A DNA stretch of 64,000 nucleotides from Valencia hispanica (taxonomy: Eukaryota; Chordata; Actinopteri; Cyprinodontiformes; Valenciidae). Below, in pieces: positions 49,901 to 61,897 of the stretch. The stretch spans positions 10,644,501-10,708,500 of the forward strand of contig OY747705.1 in assembly GCA_963556495.2 (NCBI GenBank). The letters run 5' to 3'. Each line of letters begins with the position of its first letter. Positions within the stretch are counted from its first letter, which is position 1. The notes under the pieces were generated by a model, which was given only the letters and a program-made list of their open reading frames with translations, was not told the DNA's origin and searched no databases. Made by a program: the position numbers and the translations under genes.

Positions 49901-52900
49901 GATTGACTAATCAGTTTCTTTTTTAGAACTTCTGGTCCAAAAATGGAAACTTCTGTCTTGTCAGAATTTAAAAGCAAAAAGTTTAGATTCATCCATGTTT
50001 TTATGTCTTCCAGACATGCCTGTAATCTACCTAACTGACTGGGTTCATCAGGATTTATGGATAAATATAATTGTGTATCATCGGCATAGCTGTGGAAATT
50101 TATCCCATGCTGTCTAATGATTCTACCAATTGGAAGCATATATATGGTGAAAAGAATTGGTCCAAGCACAGAACCCTGTGGAACTCCAAACTGGAATCTG
50201 TCAGACAAATATGATTTAAACCAACCTGGTGCTGTTCCTTTGATCCCTGCAACATGTTCAAGCCTTTCTAAGAGAATATTATGATCGGCTGTGTCAAAAG
50301 CAGCACTGAGATCTAACAAAACCAGAACAGACACCAGTCCATTATCTGAGGCCATGAGAATATCATTAGTAACCTTCACCAGTGCTGTTTCAGTGCTATG
50401 ATTAGCTCTAAAACCTGACTGAAACTCTTCAAACAGCTCGTTACTGTTTAGATGTTCACAGACTTGATTGGCAACAATTTTCTCAAGGACTTTGGATAAG
50501 AAAGGAAGGTTAGATATAGGTCTGTAATTCACTAAGTCATCTTGATCAAGGGAAGGTTTCTTGAGTAAAGGTTTAATTACAGCTATTTTTAATTATTGTG
50601 GTACGTATCCGTTTACTAAGGATAGATTCATCATATCCAAAATGGGGCCAGGAACCAAATGGAACACTTCTTTAAATAATTTGGTTGGGATTGGGTCCAA
50701 CATACAAGTTGAAGGTTTAGATGAGACTAATATTTTTGATAATTCCGAAAGCTGGTCTGAATCAAAACAGCCTAAGCACAAATGAGGTTCTACAGTTCTT
50801 GCCGATGCTGCCTCATTTACTGAGGAAGAAGTAATCATGTTTGGGCGGATGCCAATGATGTTATTTTTAATAGAATACATTTTATTTATAGAGAATCCCA
50901 TAAAATCATCATTGCTAAGAGCTGGGGGAATAGTTGGCTCAACAGAGCTATATTACAAATTGTAATGCCATTTAAAGAATCGGTTCAGAATGCATAGAAG
51001 AATAGAAATTCCCTTTATTGTCCCACACTGGGGAACTTTAGACGTGACAGCAACTGACAGATTCACACAAAGATAAAAATATATTGACAGTGAGGAACAT
51101 AAGTATTTGAACACCCTCCGATTTTGCACGTTCTCCCACTTAGAAATTATGGAGAGGTCTGAAATTCTCGTTGTAGTTGCATTTCCACTGCGAGAGACAT
51201 TTAGTTTTTTTATTCAGGAAATCCCACTGTCTGATTTTTAAAGAATTTATTTGTATTTAATTGCTGCACATAAGTATTTGAAGACCTAAGAAAATTCTTT
51301 TAAATATTTGGTACAGAAGCCTTTGCAATAACAGAGGTCAAACGTTTCCTGTAGTTCTTGACCAGGTTTGCACACACTGCTTTTTTGGCAACACTCCTCC
51401 ACACAGATCTTCTAGATCGGTCAGGTTTTGGGGCTGTCGCTGAGCAACATGGAGTTTCAGCTCCCTCCAAAGATTTTCTATTAGATTTAGGTCTGGAGAC
51501 TGGCTAGGCCACTCCAAAATCTGTAAACTAAAATCTAACTAAGTAAATGTTTCATAATAATATTTGTTTCATCGAATATTATAAAAACGTATTGATTCAT
51601 ATATGGTTTTCATTTTAGTGCCATCATCTGGTCATATTTTAGCTATGCTCACAGTATTTTTACCATCTTTTGTTTGCTGAGTTTTATTTCAGTCATAGCT
51701 AAATATCCGGCTTACCGGGCCTGATTAAGTGCGTTTGGAAATTATAATTTTATTTTTAAATCTGAAGGCACTGAAAGCATTTAGAGCCTGGCTGCTATGG
51801 TGTTTCAGAGAAAGGATAGGAGTGTAGCCCACACTGGACCGTGGCTCTGTTTCAGTGTACTTCACCTGACCTCCCAGTGACCCCTGCGGGTGATAGCCTC
51901 TCCTCGGGTGAAACTGATGAAGTGAAAGGACTGCCACGTGTTTCAGGCTGTAGAACGATGGCAGGTTGGAGACTAACCTGACCTTTTTCTTAATTAACCG
52001 AAGAACCACACCCTGGCGCTTATGTTGACTTCATCCTGTAAATCCTCTTTCAGTTAGCATCACTCATCGTAGTCTCCTCTCATTTGTACGGGTTCTTCAG
52101 CATGCTGGTTAATGAAGTTTGTCCTCACACGTTCCGTGCCTACTGTACATCATTGTCCTGTTGTTTTCCTTGGCCTGTGCCAAATATCGCTTTGCTTTTG
52201 TCGCTGAATAATTGAGGAGGACGAGCCACGTTTGGTGACGCCCACGAACAAAGACGGGTCAAAAAGCCTTCAAATGAATTCATCTTTTGTTGCGGTAGCA
52301 GAACCTCACAATGGAAAGCGTAAATCCAACCTTTAACCTGAGAACATTTATTCAGTGTGGAAAAAAGTTTAAGCTAAAGCACAATTGCTTTAAGCAAATC
52401 CCTAGTGGCACAGTTGTTAGCACTTCTGCTGTTCACAATATGACAACATTCTTTTTAAATGATAACATTTCACATTAGCATACAGAACATACAGAGGGAT
52501 GGCCTTTGCACAACCTCTATAAAGCATCTAGACTGCTGGCTGCTCTCTTATATTCTCAACTCTTATTCTCAGCCCACAGTTTTGTGTTGTTTTGTTTGTT
52601 TTTAGGTCTAAGGACTGAGAAGGCTATGAATTTGGGTCTTTTGAGCGATTTTGTTTAATTACTATCTTTCTAAAAAATCCCAAAAAAGGCTCAATTTTGA
52701 GCTTACTAACGGAGTCCGTCATTAAAAAAAAAAAAATTATTTGTCTCCCAGTATTTCTTTACTCTTTTGGCTGATTAACTTTTGACTCTATGAACATGCC
52801 TCAGCGCTGCATCCTCTTGGATCCACAAGCCACTGCAGCACATGAATTTGGCTAACTGAACATGTTTATATTTCTAATGGTAGGGCAGAAAGGGCTTTTC

Positions 52901-54158
52901 TTTCTGGCATCCCTCCAAGCAATTGGCATATAGAAAGTGTTTAATGGTTATTAGATAGACTTGATGACTCCAGCGTGCCGCTCTTTTCTGCAATTCTCTA
53001 ACAGTGAGATTATTTTTCCCTCCTTTACCTTCCTGCTCACTGTGCGGCGGCAACATAAATAAGGGTCCTTATCCAGCCTTGTGACCAGTCGCTAAGAGAA
53101 ATGGGCATCTGTGTCACATCATATTTATACTCCAAGGAAACAGAATTCGAAGTTCCAAGAACCCCTGATCAAATTTGTCAGGAAAGTAAGTTATTGATTA
53201 AAAATTTCTTCAGCTGTATATGATTGTTAGGGTTACCGATGATTGCTTTATTGGTGAATTTGTTAAAAACCTTTTTCACCTAGGTTTTTCTTACCACCAA
53301 ATTATGTCCTGAAAACTAGGTTTGGAGTTTACTTCATTTTTCAGTTTGAGATTGTAATCCTGCAAAATGTAATTTAAGGCCTTTTAGACATCTGTATCAG
53401 GGGTGCCAATAAATGGGGATCAGTTCAATGACACATTTCATCGACTTTTGTCGTCAGTCAGATGCTTGAAAAGGCTGTAATGATGAACAACAGAGTTTAC
53501 TGTAACAGACTGATGGTCGAACACAAAAGGAGAACATCAGTTAGGATGACATAATGTGCTCATTACTTGTATCTCTTTAATTCCCTTTAGTGTTCTGAAA
53601 AGCATCCTTTTATAATTTTCAGGATCATTTTCGGTTCCTGTTGCTGCAGTAAAACACGCTGTACCTGTTCTGAGTGCAGGTGTGTGAACCAGCAGACGGG
53701 TATGGGAGCCACGCCCCTGTACCTGGCCTGCCAGGAGGGCCATCTGCATGTTGTCCAGTACCTTGTGACAGACTGCGAGGCCGATGTCCACCTGAGAGCC
53801 TACGACGGCATGACCTGTCTTCACGCTGCAGCTCACATGGGCCACCAGGCTGTGGTTGCGTGGCTGGTCAGTAGTGGGAACTTTATCTGACCGTTCGCCC
53901 GAGGAGCTCGTTTTTGCCGCTGCATGTTTTTCTCTGACGTGTTTTGCGAATTCTGTTTAGGTGACCTGCACCGAGGTGGGCTTGTGCTGCCAAGACAGAG
54001 AAGGAGCAACAGCTATGCATTTTGCTGCCAGCAGGGGGCACCATTGCATCTTGGAGGAGCTGCTGCACATGGGTTCTAAAGTCATCAAAGATTTCTGGGG
54101 AGGGACCCCTCTTCATGATGCTGCAGAGAACGGGGAGCTGGAAGTTAGACTAAGCTAT

Positions 54159-54221
<63 letters not shown>

Positions 54222-54463
54222 TTTGTTTATTTGTTTATTTATTTATTGTCATAATAATTTTCCAGAAGAAACCCACACACACACAATTTTAGATATATTC
54301 TTGTCTACTAATATCTCATTTGATTCCTCAGTGCTGTAAAATCCTGTTGGCCAATGGAGCAAACCCTACAGAGGAAGATATTGATGGGTTCACAGCAGCA
54401 GACTTAGCAGAGTACAACGGCTACTCTGAATGTGCCAGATATCTTCGTGCCATAGAGAAAAAC
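43938..54463 (+). CDS. espnl: espnl, espin-like protein, N-terminal ankyrin part (partial at 3' end)
   Basis: Exons 43938-44231, 47549-47739, 53680-53866, 53961-54143 and 54332-54463 give 329 codons in one frame. They encode a run of ankyrin repeats with typical cores: [139 protein letters not shown] and [21 protein letters not shown]. Resemblance is closer to ESPNL than ESPN ([19 protein letters not shown]), and scly is the direct neighbour as in mammals. ESPNL works with class III myosins at stereocilia tips in hair cells to tune bundle length. The Pro-rich and C-terminal exons were not found before 64000 and probably lie outside. Confidence 0.93.
45060..45740 (+). mobile_element. decayed Tc1-like transposase fragment, espnl intron 1
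   Basis: Plus-strand sequence with hallmark wording (GTGGTGGTGGCAGCATCATG at 45260, GATGGCCTAGTCAAAGTCCA at 45463) of the catalytic half of a Tc1 transposase, full of stops. Termini not identified. Confidence 0.55.
45754..47022 (-). mobile_element. L2/Maui-type LINE copy A, 3' part (espnl intron 1)
   Basis: Left end CAATTCAATTCAGTTTATTT is the L2 tail on the minus strand. The body is nearly identical to copy B at 48233 and includes CCCAGCAGATTGCGTCAGTC and AAACCTCCAACAGAACCAGG. 5'-truncated in ORF2. Open stretches in it are not host genes. Confidence 0.85.
47792..47886. repeat. short palindromic repeat
   Basis: GGGGTCTCAAACCACAGTC and a matching GGCTGTGGTTGGAGGCCCC form inverted arms of about 40 bases with a short centre. 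It starts 50 nt after the donor of espnl exon 2. Confidence 0.55.
48233..50945 (-). mobile_element. L2/Maui-type LINE copy B with reverse transcriptase (espnl intron 2)
   Basis: Same orientation as copy A. 49888-50532 encodes the RT core ([68 protein letters not shown] with YADD). 50593-50901 is the preceding part in the same frame after a stop. 49536-49886 is the following part in another frame. A separate plus-strand L2 end is inserted at 49082-49408. Inactive through truncation, stops and a frameshift. Confidence 0.9.
49082..49408 (+). mobile_element. L2 3' end inserted antisense into copy B
   Basis: 5'-truncated L2 3' end with tail GAATTGAATTGATTT. The 7-base GAACTAC at 49075-49081 and 49409-49415 is the target duplication expected of target-primed reverse transcription. 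It restores continuity of the host L2 sequence when skipped. Confidence 0.88.
50992..51085 (-). mobile_element. short LINE 3' end
   Basis: AATTCCCTTTATTGTCCCAC wording is a common fish LINE tail on the minus strand; about 90 bases, 5'-truncated. Confidence 0.45.
51079..51540 (-). mobile_element. truncated Tc1-like transposon end
   Basis: Begins AGTGAGGAACATAAGTATTT and continues GAACACCCTCCGATTTTGCA with TTCTCCCACTTAGAAATT, a Tc1-like terminal sequence widespread in fish, then antisense transposase wording up to about 51540. The right end is missing. Confidence 0.6.
51541..53679 (+). other. espnl: espnl intron 2, remainder
   Basis: No exon or recognisable repeat in this 2.1 kb of AT-rich sequence. 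Short open frames here have no family resemblance that I can see. Confidence 0.5.
54156..54247. repeat. (ATTT)n microsatellite beside an espnl splice donor
   Basis: About 92 bases of TTTA units, with two TTTG variants near the right end, starting only 12 nt after the donor of the exon ending at 54143. Expected to be length-polymorphic. Confidence 0.93.
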
Positions 54464-55061
54464 GTAAGCTTTCTGGCTCAGCCTTATTTCCTTGGTTTTA
54501 TCTGTACCCTTAGTACCCCCACCCATGCAAGGGGTCCACATCCTGTAGCTCCAGACATACCCCAACCCCCCCCACCCCTCAATGTGGCTTAATATACGTT
54601 TGACCAGACCTGATATTGAACTGAGCAATGTTTTTAAATATAAAAGGAATAAATGTGTTAGCTTAAGTCGGTTGCTATGTATTTCCATGCAGTAACTAAA
54701 TAGAAGCTCCACAACACTATGGCAGTAATAGTACAAGAAATCCCTTTTTTGATTGGTATTTTTTTTATCATAAGGCTACTAATGTTTTTTAAGCACTTTT
54801 TATGTAAATGTAGATTGCTTAATTTAAACAAATGGATTTCTCTGTTTAAAAGCTTGTTTTCCTTTGTTTTAAAACCCCAAAATATACTTAAAATTATTGT
54901 TCTTCAACCATAAAACAAACAAACATAAAAGTGCAGGTATAATACTTCCTAAGCTACCTCCATTTAAAGGATCAAGTAGATTTTGCAAGTCTAAACAAAT
55001 TTGAATTAGTTGGAGTGAGGACAAAAATGTCAAGGCTGCTGGCCCTTGTCCCTGGCACTTA

Positions 55062-57105
55062 CAGTTGAAACCAGAAATTAACATACACTTCAGAATAAAA
55101 CACAAACACAACTTTCTTTGCCTTCAAACATCAAATCATAGTAAACATTTTTGTGTTATATCAATAAATATTAACATATTGTTTGTGTTCGTGACATGTG
55201 AGAATAAAGAGAGAAGGAGAATTGTTATGTATTTTTTCAGTACTTTTATCAAAGTCAGAAGTATACCTACACTAAGTTTATTATCTCTTTGAACAAGAAG
55301 AAAACTCAGTTTAAAGTGCAAATCCCCCACAAATCAACTTTTGATTTCTGATAAACTATAAATGAGTGTCTTATAATGCTGTCTACATGTCTGGTAATTA
55401 TTTTTGATGTTTTAGTATATTGTAATAAAAATATATATTTTCTACCAAAAACAGGGGAGTATGTGGAGTGCCCTCTTAAGTTAAAAAATCTACACTGCAC
55501 TTGAATTTTAAACGGGCATTGCTACTGGCTCAGCCACAATGGCTGACGTCAGCCATCCTGCCGCTGTGGAGTATAAAATAAGCTGAGTCCCGGCCACACT
55601 TCGGTAGCAAGTTGGAATAGCAAGGATGTGTTGACTCTGGCAAAACAACCAACCCCACCCCCCACCGCGTCCCTCGGTCCGCCAGGCAAGGCAAGGCAAT
55701 TTTATTTGTATAGCACACTCTCAACAGCAGGGTAATTCAAGGTGCTCCACATGATTTGGTGATTTAAAAAAAAAACAACAAAAAAACATAGGAATATAAC
55801 TTTGGAAATTAAATGTAAAAGAAACAAACATAACACATGATACACAATAAAGCAAGAGAAAGATTAAAAAAGCAAGGGAGCAACGCGTCCTTTTGCCGCA
55901 TTTTTCAAACCGGAAATGTAGGTCGAGTAAGACTCTGGTAGGGGGGTGAGTTGCACTTTAACAAGCTCCTGATTGGGTAATTGAGTCCATCTGGCATGAA
56001 GGCACCCTCCCAAACACAGAGCCTCTTTCTTTGACATCATTGGAAAATCAAGAGAAATCAATCAAGACATCAGGAAAAGAATAGTGGACCTCCACAAGTG
56101 TGGCTCATACTTGGTGCAATTTCCAGATGCCTGAAGGTCCCACATTCATCTGATCAGAGAATAATAGGAAAGTATAAAAACCATGGGAATGTGCAACCAT
56201 CATAACGCTTGGGAAGGAGACAAATTCTGAGTCCCAGAGAGGAATGTTTTCTGGTGCGAAATGTGTGAATCTACCCCGGAACAGCAGCAAAAGACCTTAT
56301 GAAGATGCTGGCTGAAACTGGTAAGACAGTGTCACCATCCACAGTAAAACCAGTCCTGCACCATCATGAGCTGAAAGGTTACTCTGGGAGGAGAAAGCCA
56401 TTACTTCAAAAGAAAACACGAAAAAGCCACACTACAGTTTGCAACTGCAAATGGGGACAGAAATCTGAATTTCTGGAGACGTCCTGTGGTCTGATGAAAA
56501 TGAAATGGAACTGTTCGGCCATAATGATAAACGGCCTATTTAAAGGAACAAGGGGGACAAGGGGTTTTGCTGCAGAAGGTACTGGTGCACTTAACAAAAT
56601 AGTAGGCTTCATGAGGAATGAAAATGATGTGGACATATTGAAGTGGCATCAGCCAGGAAGTTGAAACCAGAGTGACCATCACAAAGCCCTGATCTGAATC
56701 CCATAGAAGGTTTGTGGGTGACACTGAAAAGACGAGTGGGAGCAAAAAGAACTACAAACCTGACCCAGTTCCACCAGTTCTGTCAAGAGGAGTGGGCCAA
56801 GATTCCAGCAAGCTGTTATAGAAAGCTGGTGGGAGGAAACCAGAAAAGTTTGGCCCAAGTGAAACAGTTTCTGAGCAATTCGACCAAATACTAGGAAAGT
56901 GTTTGCATACATCTGACTTTGATAAAAGTAATTTAAAAAAAAGCATAACAATTCTCTCTCTTTATTCTCACATTTCACAAATACAAAAAATATGTAAATG
57001 TTTATTGATCTTTAAAAATGTACTCTGATTTGATGTTTGAAAGAAAAGAAAAGAAAGGTCTTTGTGTTTTTTTCAGAAGTGATTTTAAATATCCGGTTTC
57101 AACTG
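55062..57105 (+). mobile_element. Tc1-like transposon (Sleeping Beauty-like ends) with decayed transposase
   Basis: Left end CAGTTGAAACCAGAAATTAA and right end TTTCAACTG, each with TA outside. The CAGTTGAA start resembles the salmonid-type Tc1 group. The plus-strand interior keeps degraded transposase pieces (VSPSTVKPVLHHHELKGY near 56330). About 400 bases near 55511-55935 are foreign and include another LINE 3' end. Confidence 0.8.
55683..55885 (-). mobile_element. LINE 3' end nested in Tc1-like transposon
   Basis: GGCAATTTTATTTGTATAGC followed by an A-rich region, the same LINE 3' end as at 30060. 5'-truncated, minus strand. Confidence 0.6.
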
Positions 57106-57269
57106 TAATTAAAATATTTAACTGAAAACTCTGATTATCCTAATGATAATCTGTTATCAGTCCTGCACCATTTCTTATATTTTGTGCTTGTTAAAGGAGA
57201 ACAAAGATATAAAGCTAAATGTTCTCAATAGACAAAAAATCTAATTTAATGTATTTTTTTATTTTTATT

Positions 57270-57680
57270 AGATAGAGTTTGTTATACAGTTCATCACAGT
57301 TATTCATACTCCTGCAGATTTGCTGTAGGTTTACAATTAAACGGAAATAAGACGGGCATCTCTCAATTTATAACAAAACCATACAAAGGCAGTATCAACT
57401 CTGATTACTTTTTATGTAAAGTTTTATTTAAAAAACGCTATGCTGAAAATTATTTATACCATTTCCTAGCAGTCTTACAGCAATCAAACCCTTCTTATAA
57501 TAGTTGACCAGCTTTTTGCATGTTTGAGCTGTTATGATGATGATGATTTATCTTTGTGGAGGAGCTCTCAGTCCATCTGGTTAGGAACGCCTCCTTTCCA
57601 TCACCCTAATCTTTAGCTTCCTCCAAAGATTCTCCATCAGATTCCATTGGAGATTAACTGGGCCACACCAAAGCTAAAAC
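57270..57680 (-). mobile_element. Tc1-like relic
   Basis: TATTCATACTCCTGCAGATT and a later antisense transposase-like stretch (CTTCCTCCAAAGATTCTCCA near 57618) indicate a strongly decayed copy; termini partial. Confidence 0.45.
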
Positions 57681-57834
57681 ATTGCTTCCAGGAGGAAGAA
57701 AAGTAGAATAAAAATACAGAAATTAAATTACAGTTTTAAAGACTGAAATATCTCTTTAAACCTAAATCGGTAAGGGACAGGAATAATTTTAGGCTTAAAT
57801 GTATATTGTCAAAAAACAAAAATACTAAATTGAA

Positions 57835-58130
57835 TTAAAAGTCTTTATTGTTATTGTAACCAGTACAACGAGATTTAAAAAGCAGCTCCATAAAAGTGTA
57901 TACACAGCAGAACCACAAATATAGGTAGAAAAATATAAATATAGAGACAATAAAGAGACAATAAACATTGGAGGTAGAACAGCAGTCCCTGCACATTGGC
58001 ATTTGTGCAAACTACAGTTCAATATGGTGAGAACTTTAGGGTAAAAGCTGTCCCTGAGTATATTACGCAGATATATTGTCAGATACCAAATATTAACACT
58101 TTGATTGGAAATGGAATGATTATGTTGCAT
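57835..58130 (-). mobile_element. LINE 3' end (Rex-like)
   Basis: AAAGTCTTTATTGTTATTGT at the left with CAGTACAACGAGATTTAAAA is a typical minus-strand LINE tail. About 300 bases, no readable frame. Confidence 0.45.
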
Positions 58131-58239
58131 GTAAAGTTACCGTGAACAGAAACAACGCAACTGAATGTTAAACAAGTTGATCAAGCCTCCGTTTAATCCG
58201 ATGGGCACAGCATTTTAGGTTCTACGTGTCTGCTGGTTA

Positions 58240-58625
58240 GTCCGTTAGTTTATGCACAACTATGTTCAAGGTCAGTTTTTGTGAGTGTCCTAATGCTAAA
58301 AAGGATTCAGGTGACTCTGGTACCACATGGGCTGGTCTGACTAAACTGGTGACATCTTTTTTCCAGCAGGGTAATGCATTATGTCACAATGCCCCAATCA
58401 TCTAAAACTGGTTTCTTGAAAATGACAGCGAGTTCGACGGACTCCAATGCAATACAGCACCTTTTTGACCTGACTGAACGGGAGGTTCTCCTCGTGGATA
58501 TATAACCGACAACTTTGCAGCAACTGCACGATGCTATCATGTCTAAATGGAAAAAAATATCTGGGGAATGCCAAAGAATCAGGGCAGAAGGTGTGCCTAT
58601 GAAAAGGGCCACTTAGCGAATTGGA
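58240..58625 (+). mobile_element. Tc1-like transposase C-terminal fragment
   Basis: Plus-strand wording matches the end of a Tc1 catalytic domain: AACTGGTTTCTTGAAAATGA, GCACCTTTTTGACCTGACTG and CAGCAACTGCACGATGCTAT. Interrupted by changes; the left and right ends of the element were not identified. Confidence 0.55.
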
Positions 58626-58892
58626 TCAGTTTGATTCGCACTGATTGAGAACCATTAATTTTGATATGAAACATAAGTTGGAACACTTCCAACTAGATAT
58701 TACAGTGACTATCAAATCATTAGAAAAATGTAAAATGAAAAAAATAAATGAATTTGTGGGTGTACAGTATTTGCAAAGACACCCTGCCTCTAGCTGAAAT
58801 GCTAGGCTAACTGCAATAGGATTCCGCCTCCCGTCCTTCACCTGAGTCTTCGGCCTCGATGGTAAAAATCAGCGCTTGAACCGGGGTGGGGC

Positions 58893-58912
58893 GGCGGCGG
58901 CGGCGGCGGTCA
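58893..58912. repeat. (GGC)n run
   Basis: Six or so GGC/CGG units in an otherwise non-coding stretch. No exon signals around it on either strand that fit espnl. Confidence 0.7.
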
Positions 58913-59409
58913 ACAGCCAACATCTGGAAAGTCTTGAAGCCTCGCTGATTCATTGTCTTAATTTGTAACATGCGTTTGATTCTGGTCGGGCCTGTCACTC
59001 TCCTGAACTGCTCCCTTCCACTCAGCTTGATTGCAGAAGTCTAAGAGAATGAAGGATGAAGGCTTTTGTGTTTAATAAGGCATTACGGGCCACAATGGCG
59101 TGTGTTCAGGAGGAGATCCATCCCTCTCAGTTTGCCTCAGAGGGCTTTATGGGATTAGCTCTGGTGTGCTGGAAGCACAACGCTTGGTAATGAGATGAAT
59201 ATTTTAGTGGTAACAGCTTGACATGAGATGAGCTCTCGCATTGGAGCTTCTTCCTAAATGCTGATGATATGTTTGTAATCACAACTGATTATGACATGAA
59301 GTGCATTAGGTTGATTTTAAATGGGAAACAGAATCAGTTTACCTGAAGGAACCTGTGGTCACCCTGCTGAGAGCGTTGCTGAAACCTTAAAGCCTCACAG
59401 CTGTACACT

Positions 59410-60250
59410 TCCAGTCACAACGCAGTCCCTTGCAAAAATATTCACGTCCCTGAAACTTTTTTCTAATTTCGTTACGCTACAAGTGCAACATCAGTGTATT
59501 TCATTGTGGATTTTGTGTTCTTGACTTGTGCAAATTGTATGTTTGCCAGTCCCATCTCAAGAAAAGCGTCCCCTGCTGGGTGTTAGAAGATATTGTGCTG
59601 AGGCTAGTTAGAACATGGTAATTCTGTTTGATATTAGGCTGTGCAGGAATGCATGCATTGAGGTTGAGACTACGAGTGCCAGACCGTACTGGCTGGGACT
59701 GGTTCCAGTCAGGGCCACGAGGGAGAACAAAAAAAGCTGCAGATGAGAATTAGGGGCTTTTTGCTTGCTGATCAAATCGGACGGCCATTTATCTCTTCCT
59801 TGCCTGTTTCTGATTTTTGGTATCAGGACTTAATCCTTTTTTAATTCCCCAATGAAGTTTTTGCTTCTCTAGTTTTTGATTATTCCCCTAACCGGATAAA
59901 GAATTGGGCGGTAAGAGCTGAGAAGTGGACATCTGCCTCCTTGTTAAAGGGGCTAGGGGAAAGCTCTTACACCCCACAGCATGATGCTGCCATCACACAA
60001 TATCTTACGGGGGGGGCTGTGTGTTCAGGTTGGTGTTAGTTTTCCACCACACGTATTGTAGCTTTCTGCATGTAGGCCCAAAAGTTCAGTTTTGGTCTCA
60101 ACGGTCCACATGTGTGCGGTGTCCCCTACATGGCTTGTGGCAAACTGCAGACGAGCATCTTACGGCTTTCATCTTTCCACACGTCAGTGAAGGTGAGATT
60201 TGCAGCTCGAGGGAGTCTTTTAAAAAGCATGCTCCATTTTCCTTTGAATA
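59410..60250 (-). mobile_element. Tc1-like relic, 7849-type family
   Basis: The left part has CCCTTGCAAAAATATTCACG, and the 59970-60230 part has CAGCATGATGCTGCCATCAC and CATGGCTTGTGGCAAACTGC in the order seen in the family. The middle is diverged or replaced. Confidence 0.6.
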
Positions 60251-61138
60251 AGGTTTGTCACTGTAATGTGATAAAACGGCAAAACATTGATTGAAGACTA
60301 TGATGTGGGCTGAACACCAACACACACAGAGTAACCACAGCTGCTAAAGAATCCATAAGCAAGTCAGCTGAGAAGGTTAGCACTCATACATGAAGGGGAT
60401 GAGGATAGTGAATCAGTGAGGCGTGGCTGCCCCCCCCATATACAAAGAGGGCTAATTGGCACAGGGGCCGCTGTGGCGTCAGATGCAGTCAGAGCCGCTG
60501 CAACCTGAGGGCCTATCAGTTACCGCTGTCCTGCAGCTCAGATGGAGGCCCAGGGGCCGAGCCTGATACGGGATCCACAGGTTTATGTTTCAGTGTTTTG
60601 ACCGCTCTGATGCCTGGAACCAGCAACTCAATCCCTCAGAGTACCAGGAGAGCAGGATGCCATCAGCTTCAAACGCTTGTCTTTGTGTGTGTCATGTGTT
60701 TTTTTTATTTGTGTTTTTTTCCAGTGACTTGGAAGTGTTATGATTGTCACCTCTGGGGACCGTGTGCTGTTGGTAGACAGAACGGTGTATCATGTTTCTT
60801 GACTGTGTGTTTGATGAAGTGGATACAAAAGCTTGATGTGAACAAAGAGGTCATCTTGACTGTGGACCTTAAGTAATAGGCTGGCTTAAATCCTTGTGAA
60901 ATCAAGGGAGCGGACTCCGTAACGGTTTAGGACTTGTCGTGCAGTCCTAAAGCACTGAAAACACTGAAAAGTATGGTTTGCAGTTGCAGTCAACCCCCCT
61001 TACTCCCATACCCCTAAGTAAAATCTTAATCTATTGTCTTCAGAAATCCCCTAATCACTAAATTCAGTAAATGTAGTCCACCTGTGTGTAGTTGTAGTTG
61101 TAGTTAATATTAATCCAGCTGCTCTATGAAGGTTTCTT

Positions 61139-61440
61139 TTGGCCCTTTTCCACTAGCACCTACTCAGCCCGGTTCCATAGCTTTTCCACTAGTATCAGTA
61201 GAAAAGCCCCCTTTTTTTTTGAACTTCAGCCTAGTTTATTCTCCTCCGTCAGCATGTTTTCACTCAAACGCATTGACGGAGACGTTTAACTTCTCTGTTG
61301 TTGCAAAGCAATTCTCCACTAGGACAGCAGGGGTTGTAGACCTTTTCTGGCGGGTCTGCCTACCATCGCAGTGACCTCTCTCAGTAACAGTTTATTTAGT
61401 TCAGCTTGTAAATGCTCATCCACTCAAGGAGTAATGACCG
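61139..61440. repeat. probable non-autonomous repeat
   Basis: CCCTTTTCCACTAGCACCTA and AGCTTTTCCACTAGTATCAG resemble a short interspersed repeat common in fish. Boundaries unclear; may continue at 62400-62720. Confidence 0.3.
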
Positions 61441-61533
61441 AAAGAGAGCAAGTTTTGATTGAGCTGGAAAGCTTTTGACGAGAAGTGCAGCTCATAGAAT
61501 ACAAAATGTATATATAAAAATGTAAACAATCTT

Positions 61534-61897
61534 GAGAGTTTAAATGAAGGCAACTGGACTTTTCCTTGTCTTGAAATTGTTTCGTCTCATTCACGTGGCT
61601 TCTTCAGTTCTGAAAACTGGATTGGCAGTATGAGATTTATCAGCCTGAAGTTAGTGTTAGTCGTTAAAGCTCACTAATGAGGCTATAGTTATTCCTAACA
61701 AGGCTAACCTCGTTTCGTAACCTTAATAGCCTGTTTAGGAATAACTATAGCCTCATTAGTGAGCTTTAACGACACTAACTTCAAACTGATAAATCTGATA
61801 GTCCCAATCCAGTTTTCAGAACCAAAGAAGCCTATTGGATGAGAGACAAAACGTTTTCAAGACAAGAAAAAGTCCAGCTACCTTCATTTAAACTCTC
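61534..61897. repeat. large near-perfect palindrome
   Basis: Arms of about 165 bases: GAGAGTTTAAATGAAGG pairs with CCTTCATTTAAACTCTC at the ends, and GAGGCTATAGTTATTCCTAA pairs with TTAGGAATAACTATAGCCTC near the centre. It contains the GGCTTCTTCAGTTCTGA wording known from fish repeats. Probably a foldback-type element. Confidence 0.85.

Noticed and set aside
58807..58998. GGC-rich block as a CpG island or espnl exon
   Set aside because: Short simple repeat without splice sites or espin-like peptide on either strand.
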